A stretch of 11,732 nucleotides of DNA. Source: DATEHQ01 sp035279525. Its GTDB lineage: Bacteria > Chloroflexota > Dormibacteria > Dormibacterales > Dormibacteraceae. Within the stretch, counting starts at the first letter, position 1, and the number at the start of each line of letters is the position of its first letter. The position numbers and the translations under genes are program-made. The DNA is taken from positions 1 through 11,732 of the forward strand of contig DATEHQ010000199.1 in NCBI GenBank assembly GCA_035279525.1, written 5' to 3'. Shown in pieces: positions 1 to 6,505 of this stretch. The notes beneath the pieces were generated by a model that saw only the letters and a list, made by a program, of their open reading frames with translations, was not told the origin of the DNA and did no database searches.

Positions 1-14
1 GCGTTCTAGAGCTG

Positions 15-632
15 ATGGCCACCCGCTGGCTGTTGCTGTTTCGTGTCGCCTCGGCGGTGTGCCTGGTGGTCGGCCTGGTGCTGCTCGGCACCTTCGGTTT
101 CGGGATGTGGAACGGGTTCTCCGAGCAGCAGCACCTCAACAAGGAGTGGCAGCAGCTCATCACCACCCACACCGTCGGCCCGAAGACGGTCGATCCGAGC
201 CTGCAGAGGCCCGTCCACGGGATCGACTTCGCGATCCGGATCCCCAGGCTCAGCTACTACGCGGCGGTCAAAGAAGGCGTGGACACCGGCGTCCTGTACT
301 CCGGACCCGGCCACTACCCGACGACCATGTGGCCCGGACAGCAGGGCACGGTCGGCGTGGCCGCCCACAATGTCTACTGGATCAACTTCCCGCAGCTGAC
401 CCACGGGGACGAGGTCGACCTGGAGACCCGCTACGGCACCTATCGCTACCACGTCACCGGCAGCGCGATCGTCAACCCCGACAACCGCAACGTGCTCGTG
501 CCCGATTCACCCGGCTACCACCTGACCCTCACCACGTGCTGGCCGCTCTGGGCGGGCGCCTTCGCCACCAAGCGGTACGTGATCTTCACGGACCAGTTCT
601 GGCCCATCCCGACACGGCGCGGCTATACCTAG
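15..632 (+). CDS. Sortase family transpeptidase (class D/E-like)
   Basis: This is a membrane-anchored cysteine transpeptidase of 205 residues that would act outside the cell, attaching proteins with a C-terminal sorting signal to the envelope. A hydrophobic N-terminal anchor spans about residues 5-30, followed by a linker and the sortase barrel from about residue 70. All three catalytic residues are visible: His118 in GVAAHN, Cys175 in LTLTTCWP and Arg187 in TKRYVIF. The TLTTC motif is diagnostic. The residue after Cys-is Trp, which differs from the small or polar residue more usual there. The ATG at 15 puts the anchor near the N terminus, but the frame is open to the window edge, so a longer protein cannot be excluded. 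No sortase substrate is encoded here. The gene ends 15 bp from the convergent ABC gene. The class is uncertain; the family assignment is firm. Confidence 0.88.
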   Translation: MATRWLLLFRVASAVCLVVGLVLLGTFGFGMWNGFSEQQHLNKEWQQLITTHTVGPKTVDPSLQRPVHGIDFAIRIPRLSYYAAVKEGVDTGVLYSGPGHYPTTMWPGQQGTVGVAAHNVYWINFPQLTHGDEVDLETRYGTYRYHVTGSAIVNPDNRNVLVPDSPGYHLTLTTCWPLWAGAFATKRYVIFTDQFWPIPTRRGYT

Positions 633-647
633 CCGAGCCGGCTGGAG

Positions 648-2612
648 CTAGACCGCCGCGACCGCCTCGGTGAACTGGCTCTGGTACAGGTCGGCGTAGA
701 AGCCGCGCCGGGCGAGCAGCTCGGTGTGTGATCCCTGCTCGACGATGCGGCCGCCGTCCATCACGACGATCGAGTCGGCGTTGCGGATGGTGGACAGGCG
801 GTGCGCGATGACAAAGCTCGTCCGGCCCTGGCGCAGGCGCGCCATGGCGGCCTGGATCAGGACCTCGGTCCGGGTGTCGACGTTGCTCGTCGCCTCGTCG
901 AGGATGAGGATCGGACGGTCGGCGAGAAACGCCCGGGCGATGGTGAGCAGCTGGCGCTGGCCGGACGACAGGTCCGAAGCGTCCTCGTCCAGCACCGTGT
1001 CGTAGCCGTGCTGGAGCGTTCGGACGAAGGAGTCGACATGCGCCGCCCTGGCCGCGGCGACGATCTCCTCCTCGCTCGCGCCCTCCTTCCCATACGCGAT
1101 GTTGTCGCGGATGGTTCCGGCGAAGAGCCACGTGTCCTGCAGGACCATGCCGAACACCTTCCGCACCGCGTCGCGCGGCACTGCCACGGTGTCGACCGCG
1201 TCGAGCAAGATGCGCCCGGCGTCGATGTCATAGAAGCGCATCAGCAGGTTGACGATGGTGGTCTTGCCCGCGCCGGTTGGACCCACGACCGCGATCGTCT
1301 GGCCCGGCCGGACCTCGAGGTTGAAGTCGCTGATCAACGGCTTCTCCGGCAGGTAGCGGAAGTCGACATGCTCCAGCGCAACCCGCCCCGTGGCATCGCC
1401 CATCGCCGCGCCGCTGTCGACGTCCGGCGCCTCTTCCTCCGCGTCGAGCAGCTCGAAGACCCGCTCCGCAGACGCAAGACCCGACTGCAGGACGTTCATC
1501 TGGCCGGCGATCTGCATGATCGGCATCGTGAATTGCCGTGAGTACTGGATGAAGGCCTGCACGTCGCCCAGGGACATCGTTCCGGTGACCACCCGGTATC
1601 CGCCGATGACCGCGATCGTGACGTAGTTGAGGTTGGCGAGGAAAGTCATCGCCGGCATGATGATTCCCGACAGGAACTGAGCCCGGAAGCTCGCCGAGTA
1701 AAGGCCCTCGTTATGGCGGTTGAACTCTTCCATGGCCCTGGTGCGCCGTCCGAAGACCTGGACCAGGGCATGCCCGGTGTGCATCTCCTCGACATGTCCG
1801 TTCAGCGTCCCCGTCCATTTCCACTGCGCCGCGAACTGTTTTTGAGAGCGACGCGCGATCACCACTGTGACCACCACCGAGAGCGGCACGGTGATCAGGC
1901 TGATGACGGCAAGCAGCGGGCTGATCCAGAGCATCATGCCCAGCACGCCGACCACCGTAAGGACGGACGTGACCAGCTGGCTCAAGCCCTGCTGCAGCGT
2001 CGTCGCCACGTTGTCGATGTCGTTGGTGACGCGGCTGAGGATGTCGCCGTGGGAGTGGCTGTCGAAGTACTTCAGCGGCAGCCTCGCGAGCTTGGACTCG
2101 ACGTCCCGCCGCATCGCGTACACGGTGCGCTGCGCGACGCCGGCCATGAGGTAGCCCTGCGCCCACATTAGGACCGAGGCGAGGACGTAGACCCCGATCG
2201 CCAGCGTCAGGGTCTGACCGAGCACCGTGAAGTCGATGCCCTTGCCCGGCGTGACGTCCATGCCCGAGAGCATCTGGGCGACCTGGCCGTGGCCGTGTGC
2301 CTTGAGGAGCGCGATGGCCTGCGCTTTCGTCACACCGGCGGGCAGCATCTTGCCGACGATGCCGTTGAAGATGATGTTGGTCGCGTTGCCGATGATCTTC
2401 GGTCCGATCACGGAGAACGCCACGCTGCCGACGGCCAGCAGCCCGACGATGCTGATCAGCGGGAGCTCCGGCCTCAGCCGACCGAGCAGCTGCCGCAGCG
2501 TGTTGCGGAAATTGCCCACCTTGGCCGGGGGCCCGCTCATGCCGCCCATCCAGCCACCGGGCTGGCGCCGCTGCGCCCCCTGCGAGCCGCCGCCTCCTGC
2601 CCGGTTGATCAC
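648..2612 (-). CDS. Heterodimeric ABC exporter subunit, catalytic (canonical Walker B) half
   Basis: This 654-residue half-transporter has a six-helix transmembrane domain fused to an ATPase domain and would export lipophilic compounds across the cytoplasmic membrane. A Gly-rich, probably disordered tail (residues 1-32) precedes the first helix (about 50-72). A long external loop of about 50 residues separates helices 1 and 2. The ATPase domain shows Walker A GPTGAGKTT (444-452), Walker B ILILDE with catalytic Glu573, and H-loop His604 in IAHR. Its signature is LSSGQ (548-552) rather than LSGGQ. That departure matches the degenerate Walker B of the partner, so the two together would form one weak and one active ATP site, as in TM287/288, BmrCD and LmrCD. 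The start is GTG at 2612, whose GTGA overlaps the stop of the partner gene, implying translational coupling. The substrate is not predictable. Confidence 0.93.
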   Translation of the reverse strand: MINRAGGGGSQGAQRRQPGGWMGGMSGPPAKVGNFRNTLRQLLGRLRPELPLISIVGLLAVGSVAFSVIGPKIIGNATNIIFNGIVGKMLPAGVTKAQAIALLKAHGHGQVAQMLSGMDVTPGKGIDFTVLGQTLTLAIGVYVLASVLMWAQGYLMAGVAQRTVYAMRRDVESKLARLPLKYFDSHSHGDILSRVTNDIDNVATTLQQGLSQLVTSVLTVVGVLGMMLWISPLLAVISLITVPLSVVVTVVIARRSQKQFAAQWKWTGTLNGHVEEMHTGHALVQVFGRRTRAMEEFNRHNEGLYSASFRAQFLSGIIMPAMTFLANLNYVTIAVIGGYRVVTGTMSLGDVQAFIQYSRQFTMPIMQIAGQMNVLQSGLASAERVFELLDAEEEAPDVDSGAAMGDATGRVALEHVDFRYLPEKPLISDFNLEVRPGQTIAVVGPTGAGKTTIVNLLMRFYDIDAGRILLDAVDTVAVPRDAVRKVFGMVLQDTWLFAGTIRDNIAYGKEGASEEEIVAAARAAHVDSFVRTLQHGYDTVLDEDASDLSSGQRQLLTIARAFLADRPILILDEATSNVDTRTEVLIQAAMARLRQGRTSFVIAHRLSTIRNADSIVVMDGGRIVEQGSHTELLARRGFYADLYQSQFTEAVAAV

Positions 2613-4342
2613 GCGACCACCGCCTCGCCGAGCTGGGAGTCGACGATCTCACGGTACGGCTCACAGCTCGCCATCAGCTCGTCGTGCGTGCCGATGCCCT
2701 CGACCCGACCGTCGTCGACCACGATGATCCGGTCCGCGTGCATGATCGTGCTCACCCGCTGCGCGACCACGACCATGGTCGCCTCGCGAGTCTCGGGCCG
2801 AAGCGCGGCGCGCAGTCGCGAGTCGGTGCCCGCGTCGAGGGCGGAGAAGCAGTCGTCGAAGAGGTAGATGGCGGGGCGCTTGACCAGCGCGCGAGCGATC
2901 GCGAGCCGCTGGCGCTGGCCGCCAGAGACGTTCGTCCCACCCTGGTCGATGGGCGCGGCGAGTCCTCCTTCCATCTTCTCTACGAAGTCCTTCGCCTGGG
3001 CGACCTCGAGGGCGTGCCAAAGCTCCTCGTCGGTCGCTCCCTCGTTGCCGAAGCGCAGGTTGTCGGCCACCGTGCCGCCGAAGAGGTAGGCGCGCTGCGG
3101 CACCAGGCCGATGGTGCTCCACAGCCGCTCGAGCGACTGCTCGCGCACGTCCACTCCGTCCACCATCACCGCCCCCTCGCTCGCATCGAAGAAGCGCGGG
3201 ATGAGATTGAGGAGCGTGGTCTTGCCGGACCCTGTGCCCCCGATGATCGCCGTCATGTGGCCGGGCTTCAGAACGAAGTCGAGGTCCTGGAGCACGGGCT
3301 TTTCCCCGCCCGGGTAGCCAAAGCTGACGCCGCGGAACTCGACGACGCCCGTCACGCGTCCCGGATCTCTGGGATTGACGGGGGCTTCGATCGACGGCCT
3401 GGTGCTGACCACCTCGTGCAGTCGCGCGGCGCTGGCCTCCGCACGAGGCACCAGGATGACCATCGCGATGGCCATCATCAGCGACATCAGGATTTGCATG
3501 ATGTACTGCATGAAGGCGGTCATGTTGCCGATCGGCATCTGGCCGTTGTCGACCAGGTGGCCGCCGAACCACAGGATCGCGACCATCGTCAGGTTCATCA
3601 CGATCATCACGGCCGGGAAGGCGAACACGAAGATCCGGTTGACGCGCAGCGCGGTCGACGTCAGGTCGTAGTTCGCAGCCTCGAATCGACGCCGCTCGTA
3701 GTCGTTGCGAATGAACGCCCGGATCACGCGCACGCCCATGATCTGCTCGCGCAGGACCTGGTTGATCTTGTCGATCTTGACCTGCATCGAGCGAAAAAGC
3801 GGGATGGCGAAGATGAACATGACGGCGACGATCGCCACGAGAACCGGAACCACGATGATCAGCAGGGCCGAGAGTGTCACGTTCTCGCGCAGCGCCATGA
3901 TGACGCCGCCCACCGCGATGAGCGGAGCGCTCACCATCATCGTCAGCGCTATCTGCAGGAAGAGCTGGATTTGCTGGACGTCGTTCGTGTTTCGCGTGAT
4001 GAGGGACGGGGTGCCAAAACGATTCATCTCACGCGCCGAGAAGTCCTGGACCCGGCTGAACACCGCCGCGCGGAGGTCCCTGCCGACACCCATCGACGTC
4101 CGCGACGCCCAGTAGACGCCGCCCACGGCGATGACGCCGAGAACGAGTGTGATCGCGAGCATGACTCCGCCGGTCCGCCAGATGTACGGAACGTCGCCCT
4201 TGACCACGCCGTTGTTGATGATGTCGGCGTTCAGGTTCGGCAGGTACAGGTTGGCGATCGACTGGATGAGCACGAGCACGACGACGATCGCGACCTCGCG
4301 AACGTACGGTCGTAGGAAGTCCCGGAGCAGTCTGATCAGCAA
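2609..4342 (-). CDS. Heterodimeric ABC exporter subunit, degenerate-site half
   Basis: This is the promoter-proximal half of the exporter pair: a six-helix membrane domain (helices from about residue 19 to 300) followed by an ATPase domain. From the TTG start at 4342 it has 577 residues, normal for the family. Walker A is GGTGSGKTT (368-376) and the signature is VSGGQ (472-476). Walker B ends LFDD, with Asp497 where the catalytic Glu should be, and the H-loop reads AQR, with Gln528 replacing His. Both changes are typical of the non-hydrolysing site in heterodimeric exporters. Start choice: an ATG at 4384 is in frame but lies inside the gene's own promoter, between its -35 and -10. The TTG at 4342 has an AAGG purine run about 10 nt upstream and is downstream of the predicted transcription start; CTG at 4339 is an alternative. 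Divergent from marR, which probably represses it. Confidence 0.9.
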   Translation of the reverse strand: MLIRLLRDFLRPYVREVAIVVVLVLIQSIANLYLPNLNADIINNGVVKGDVPYIWRTGGVMLAITLVLGVIAVGGVYWASRTSMGVGRDLRAAVFSRVQDFSAREMNRFGTPSLITRNTNDVQQIQLFLQIALTMMVSAPLIAVGGVIMALRENVTLSALLIIVVPVLVAIVAVMFIFAIPLFRSMQVKIDKINQVLREQIMGVRVIRAFIRNDYERRRFEAANYDLTSTALRVNRIFVFAFPAVMIVMNLTMVAILWFGGHLVDNGQMPIGNMTAFMQYIMQILMSLMMAIAMVILVPRAEASAARLHEVVSTRPSIEAPVNPRDPGRVTGVVEFRGVSFGYPGGEKPVLQDLDFVLKPGHMTAIIGGTGSGKTTLLNLIPRFFDASEGAVMVDGVDVREQSLERLWSTIGLVPQRAYLFGGTVADNLRFGNEGATDEELWHALEVAQAKDFVEKMEGGLAAPIDQGGTNVSGGQRQRLAIARALVKRPAIYLFDDCFSALDAGTDSRLRAALRPETREATMVVVAQRVSTIMHADRIIVVDDGRVEGIGTHDELMASCEPYREIVDSQLGEAVVA

Positions 4343-4369
4343 CTCATACCAGCCTTTTGAACTCGTTTG

Positions 4370-4397
4370 ACTATAGCAAATCATTGACTACTGTCAA
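4370..4397 (-). promoter_or_regulatory. Sigma70-type promoter for the ABC exporter operon
   Basis: Reading the minus strand, a perfect -35 TTGACA (4397-4392) is followed after 16 bp by a -10 TATAGT (4375-4370). The expected transcription start is near 4363, about 20 nt upstream of the TTG start at 4342. The promoter overlaps the marR promoter on the other strand, and its -35 is one arm of the palindrome at 4384-4397. Hexamers and spacing are seen directly; activity is inferred. Confidence 0.7.
4384..4397. promoter_or_regulatory. Palindromic operator candidate (MarR site)
   Basis: TTGAC-TACT-GTCAA is a perfect 5-bp inverted repeat with a 4-bp centre at 4390/4391. Looser symmetry continues outward as CAAA (4377-4380) against TTTG (4402-4405), offset by one base. 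The size and AT-rich flanks suit a MarR dimer, which binds palindromes of about 16-20 bp. Each arm carries most of one -35 hexamer, so binding should shut off both the exporter and marR itself. Symmetry and position are seen; the identity of the binding protein is inferred from the adjacent gene. Confidence 0.55.
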
Positions 4398-4412
4398 GTG
4401 GTTTGGTAAGAT
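4384..4412 (+). promoter_or_regulatory. Sigma70-type promoter for the marR gene
   Basis: A -35 TTGACT (4384-4389) and a -10 TAAGAT (4407-4412) are separated by exactly 17 bp. The expected transcription start is around 4418-4420, a few nucleotides before the TTG at 4423, so the mRNA would be almost leaderless. The -35 is the left arm of the palindrome that also contains the -35 of the opposing promoter, so one bound repressor dimer could block both. Confidence 0.7.
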
Positions 4413-4417
4413 CCAAA
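4402..4417. promoter_or_regulatory. Second inverted repeat flanking the marR -10
   Basis: TTTGG (4402-4406) and CCAAA (4413-4417) are a perfect inverted repeat enclosing exactly the TAAGAT -10 of the marR promoter. It could be an auxiliary operator that affects marR only, because it lies upstream of the exporter's -35. A 5-bp repeat in AT-rich DNA can arise by chance, so this is tentative. Confidence 0.3.
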
Positions 4418-4422
4418 TTGGT

Positions 4423-4929
4423 TTGAGCTTCGGTCCCGATTCTGAAGAGCTGCGCGAGATCCTCACGGCGTACGGGCGCCTTCAGGCCGCTTTCTTCGAC
4501 GACACCGCGCGAGTCTTCATGGAGCTCAGCCTGACCATGGCCCAGTTCCGGGCCCTCACCACCATCAGGCGCTTCGGAACGATGAGCGGGCGGGAGCTGG
4601 CGGGCCGGCTGAAGGTCACGCCGGGCACGCTGGTACCGCTGATCGACCGCCTGGAGGAGCAGGGCTACGTGCGCCGGGTGCCCGACCTGGACGATCGCCG
4701 GCTGACGTGGGTCGAGCTGACACCGAAGGGGACTCGGCTCTTTCAAAGGCTGTGGCTGACAGGGCCGACGAGGATGCTGATCACACTGAGCCGCATGCCG
4801 TCGGCCGATCGCGCACACCTGAAGCGACTCCTGAACGTGCTCGCGGTCGACCTCGAGTCCAAGGCGGAGGCTCACCACCGCGAGTCGGCCGGTCATCCCA
4901 TCGGGCGGCCTTCAGTCGCCGTCCACTGA
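4423..4929 (+). CDS. MarR-family transcriptional regulator
   Basis: This is a winged helix-turn-helix DNA-binding protein of the MarR family, 168 residues from the TTG at 4423. Helices near the N terminus (ELREILTAYGRLQAAF) would form the dimer interface. The recognition region follows as MSGRELAGRLKVTPGTLVPLIDRLEEQGYV, and the wing carries the family hallmark DLDDRR before LTPKG. An ATG at 4357 in the same frame would add 22 residues, but it lies upstream of the clear marR promoter and would be untranscribed from it. TTG 4423 is the only ATG/GTG/TTG between that promoter and the helical core. The gene is divergent from the ABC exporter pair, the classical arrangement for a repressor of a drug or toxic-metabolite exporter that is released by the exporter's substrate. 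The ligand is unknown. The stop codon sits in a hairpin, 56 bp before the haem operon. Confidence 0.9.
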   Translation: MSFGPDSEELREILTAYGRLQAAFFDDTARVFMELSLTMAQFRALTTIRRFGTMSGRELAGRLKVTPGTLVPLIDRLEEQGYVRRVPDLDDRRLTWVELTPKGTRLFQRLWLTGPTRMLITLSRMPSADRAHLKRLLNVLAVDLESKAEAHHRESAGHPIGRPSVAVH

Positions 4930-4932
4930 AGG
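4909..4932 (+). terminator. Hairpin over the marR stop codon, possible weak terminator
   Basis: CCTTCAGT (4909-4916) and ACTGAAGG (4925-4932) form a perfect 8-bp stem with an 8-nt loop that spans the TGA stop of marR. No T tract follows, so it is not a canonical intrinsic terminator; high-GC bacteria do use such structures less efficiently. It could partly separate marR transcription from the downstream operon. The stem is seen directly; its role is uncertain. Confidence 0.35.
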
Positions 4933-4954
4933 GCATTCGCCGCCTCGCCGATAG

Positions 4955-4984
4955 CTTTCGACAGTTTTCGGCATAATTTTCCGG
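4955..4984 (+). promoter_or_regulatory. Probable haem operon promoter with direct repeats
   Basis: This AT-rich stretch lies just before the regulator gene. CATAAT (4972-4977) is a good -10; no strong -35 is found 17 bp upstream, as in promoters needing an activator. Transcription would start near 4984, one or two bases before the GTG at 4986, giving a leaderless mRNA. TTTCGACA (4956-4963) and TTTCGGCA (4966-4973) are direct repeats exactly 10 bp apart, and TTTTCCGG (4977-4984) may be a third, looser copy. Direct repeats on one face of the helix suit BldC- or CarH-like proteins, which bind them cooperatively, so autoregulation by the first operon gene is plausible. Confidence 0.45.
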
Positions 4985-4985
4985 G

Positions 4986-5624
4986 GTGGCTGACCGCATT
5001 CCTTCGACTGCTTCGGCGTGGCTGAGCCTCGGAGAAGCCAGCCGCCTGCTGGGCATCACCCCGGCCACGCTTCGGCGCTGGGCCGACCAGGGCGACGTGG
5101 CCGCGTTCGTGACACCTGGCGGGCACCGCCGGTTCAAACGCAGCGTGATCGAGTCGCTGGTCCCGGGCTCCAGGTCCACGCGCCAGGCCGGCGTAGCGTT
5201 CGGCGCGAGCGTGTCTCGCGTCGCCCGCGCCTACTCGAGGGCCAAGCCCGCCGGACGGCCCCCTGAAAGAGCCCGGTCGCAGCTTTCCGAGACGGCTCGA
5301 GCCGAGTTCAAAGACCGCGGCCACCGCTTGCTCGGCATGCTTCTGGATTACCTGGACTCACGCCGGTCGCCGGCCAGGCTCGCCACCGCCAGAGCCGCGG
5401 CCGCCGATTACGGACGCCGCGCCGAGGAGCTCGGGGTCTCGCTCTCGGACACCGTCGAAGCGTTCGTCAGGTTCCGGCGAGCCTTCACGGGCGAGCTGGC
5501 GGTGATCGCCCGGCGGCGGCACCTGGAGACTCGGGAAGCCACCACCATGCTCGTCGACGCGGAGCGCGCCGTCGACCAGCTCCTCGTCGCGCTGATGAAC
5601 GGACACGCAGGCGTCGGCCGGTGA
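4986..5624 (+). CDS. BldC/excisionase-type MerR-like regulator with unknown helical C-terminal domain
   Basis: A 212-residue predicted DNA-binding protein that opens the haem operon. Residues 12-60 form a MerR-like winged helix as in BldC and excisionases: WLSLGEASRLLG, then TPATLRRWADQGD, then the wing TPGGHRRF. An Arg-rich linker (about 61-100) leads to an all-helical domain (about 105-208) with the elements GHRLLGMLLDYL, YGRRAEELGVSLSDTVEAF and VRFRRAFTGEL. I do not recognise this domain securely; the pattern weakly recalls RsbRD N-terminal-like sensor or oligomerisation domains. There are no CxxC metal motifs. His residues outside the wing are H113, H179 and H207. The GTG start at 4986 appears leaderless, and the TGA overlaps the hemC GTG by 4 bp. 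Control of haem synthesis is inferred from the operon position and the upstream direct repeats. It could instead be a more general regulator. Confidence 0.82.
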   Translation: MADRIPSTASAWLSLGEASRLLGITPATLRRWADQGDVAAFVTPGGHRRFKRSVIESLVPGSRSTRQAGVAFGASVSRVARAYSRAKPAGRPPERARSQLSETARAEFKDRGHRLLGMLLDYLDSRRSPARLATARAAAADYGRRAEELGVSLSDTVEAFVRFRRAFTGELAVIARRRHLETREATTMLVDAERAVDQLLVALMNGHAGVGR

Positions 5625-6505
5625 GGCTGCGGCTGGGCACGCGCGGCTCGCGGCTCGCACTCATCCAGTCCGGGCTCGTCGCGGCCCGGCTCCGGCAGGC
5701 AGGCCATGAGGTGGACCTCGTGCCGATCGTCACCGAGGGCGACCTCCGGCCGGCCGACATGTCGCCGGGAGAGGGCGTGTTCGTCGGGGAGCTCGAGCGA
5801 GCGCTGCTCGCCGGCGACATCGAGCTCGCGGTGCACAGCGCCAAGGACGTCCCGCTCGAGGAAAGCGCGGACATCCTGATCGCCGCCTACCCAGAACGGG
5901 CCGATGCTCGCGACGCGCTGGTGACTCGCGAGGGCGGCCGGGCCATCGGCGACCTCCCGGCGGCCGCGACGGTGGGCACCGACAGTCCGCGCCGCACCGG
6001 CTTCGTCCGCGCGATCAGGCCGGACCTCAGAGTCGTGCCTCTGCATGGCAACGTCGACACGCGGCTTCGCCGGCTCGACGAGGGCACGGTGGACGCGCTC
6101 GTGATCGCGGCCGCGGGAGTCGACCGGCTCGGGCTGGCCACCCGGATCGACGCCCGGCTGGATCCGGGCGAGGTGGCGCCGGCGCCGGGCCAGGGCGCGC
6201 TCGCGGTGCAGGCGCGATCGAGCGACGTGCGCACGGTCCAGGCCGTCGCTGCGATCGACGATCCAGAGGTCCGCTTCGCGGTCGAGCTGGAACGTGAGGT
6301 CTTGAAGGCCACAGGCGGTACTTGCCGCGCACCGGTGGGCGCCCTGGCGGCCCTGAGCGACGGCGAGTTCGAGCTCATCGTCGCGGGTGTGAACAGCGAC
6401 GGGTCGGGCCGGCGAGTGGAGGTCATCCACGGCGACCGGCGCGAAGCCGTCGGGCTGGCGCGCCGGGCGGGCCTTCGCCTTGTGGCCGCGGTGGCCTTGA
6501 GGTGA
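5621..6505 (+). CDS. hemC: Hydroxymethylbilane synthase (porphobilinogen deaminase)
   Basis: This cytoplasmic enzyme joins four porphobilinogens into hydroxymethylbilane. Its 294 residues are a little below the usual ~310. It begins LRLGTRGSRLAL, with cofactor-binding Arg8. HSAKDVP carries Lys75 and catalytic Asp76, and DSPRR carries Arg124-Arg125. The dipyrromethane cofactor would be bound through Cys235 in GGTCRAPVG. One oddity is LHGNVDTRL (141-149), where the normal motif is LRGNVxTRL: the Arg equivalent to E. coli R149 (human R167) is His142, while the next conserved Arg (148) is kept. GEGVF replaces the KGLF of proteobacterial enzymes, a position that varies between phyla. The GTG start overlaps the regulator's stop (GTGA) and fits the family N terminus exactly. 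The stop overlaps the hemD start in the same way. Identity is firm. Confidence 0.97.
   Translation: MRLRLGTRGSRLALIQSGLVAARLRQAGHEVDLVPIVTEGDLRPADMSPGEGVFVGELERALLAGDIELAVHSAKDVPLEESADILIAAYPERADARDALVTREGGRAIGDLPAAATVGTDSPRRTGFVRAIRPDLRVVPLHGNVDTRLRRLDEGTVDALVIAAAGVDRLGLATRIDARLDPGEVAPAPGQGALAVQARSSDVRTVQAVAAIDDPEVRFAVELEREVLKATGGTCRAPVGALAALSDGEFELIVAGVNSDGSGRRVEVIHGDRREAVGLARRAGLRLVAAVALR

Noticed and set aside
629..651. CTAGC...GCTAG inverted repeat between the convergent sortase and ABC genes, possible bidirectional terminator
   Set aside because: The stem is only 5 bp with a poorly paired interior and no T tract. It consists largely of the two stop codons, so it could be chance.
2684..4315. 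Long open frame on the plus strand opposite the degenerate ABC subunit
   Set aside because: It is antisense to a clear ABC gene, its translation is rich in Asp, Arg and His as expected from reverse reading of high-GC codons, and no domain is visible.
4366..4390. TTGACTA repeated at 4367 and 4384 as a possible second operator array
   Set aside because: The repeats can be explained as promoter-related sequence (exporter -10 region and marR -35). Two short copies alone do not support an array.
6322..6501. Possible N-terminal extension of HemD inside hemC
   Set aside because: It overlaps the hemC 3' end in another frame and has no HemD features; the family N terminus begins at the GTG at 6502.
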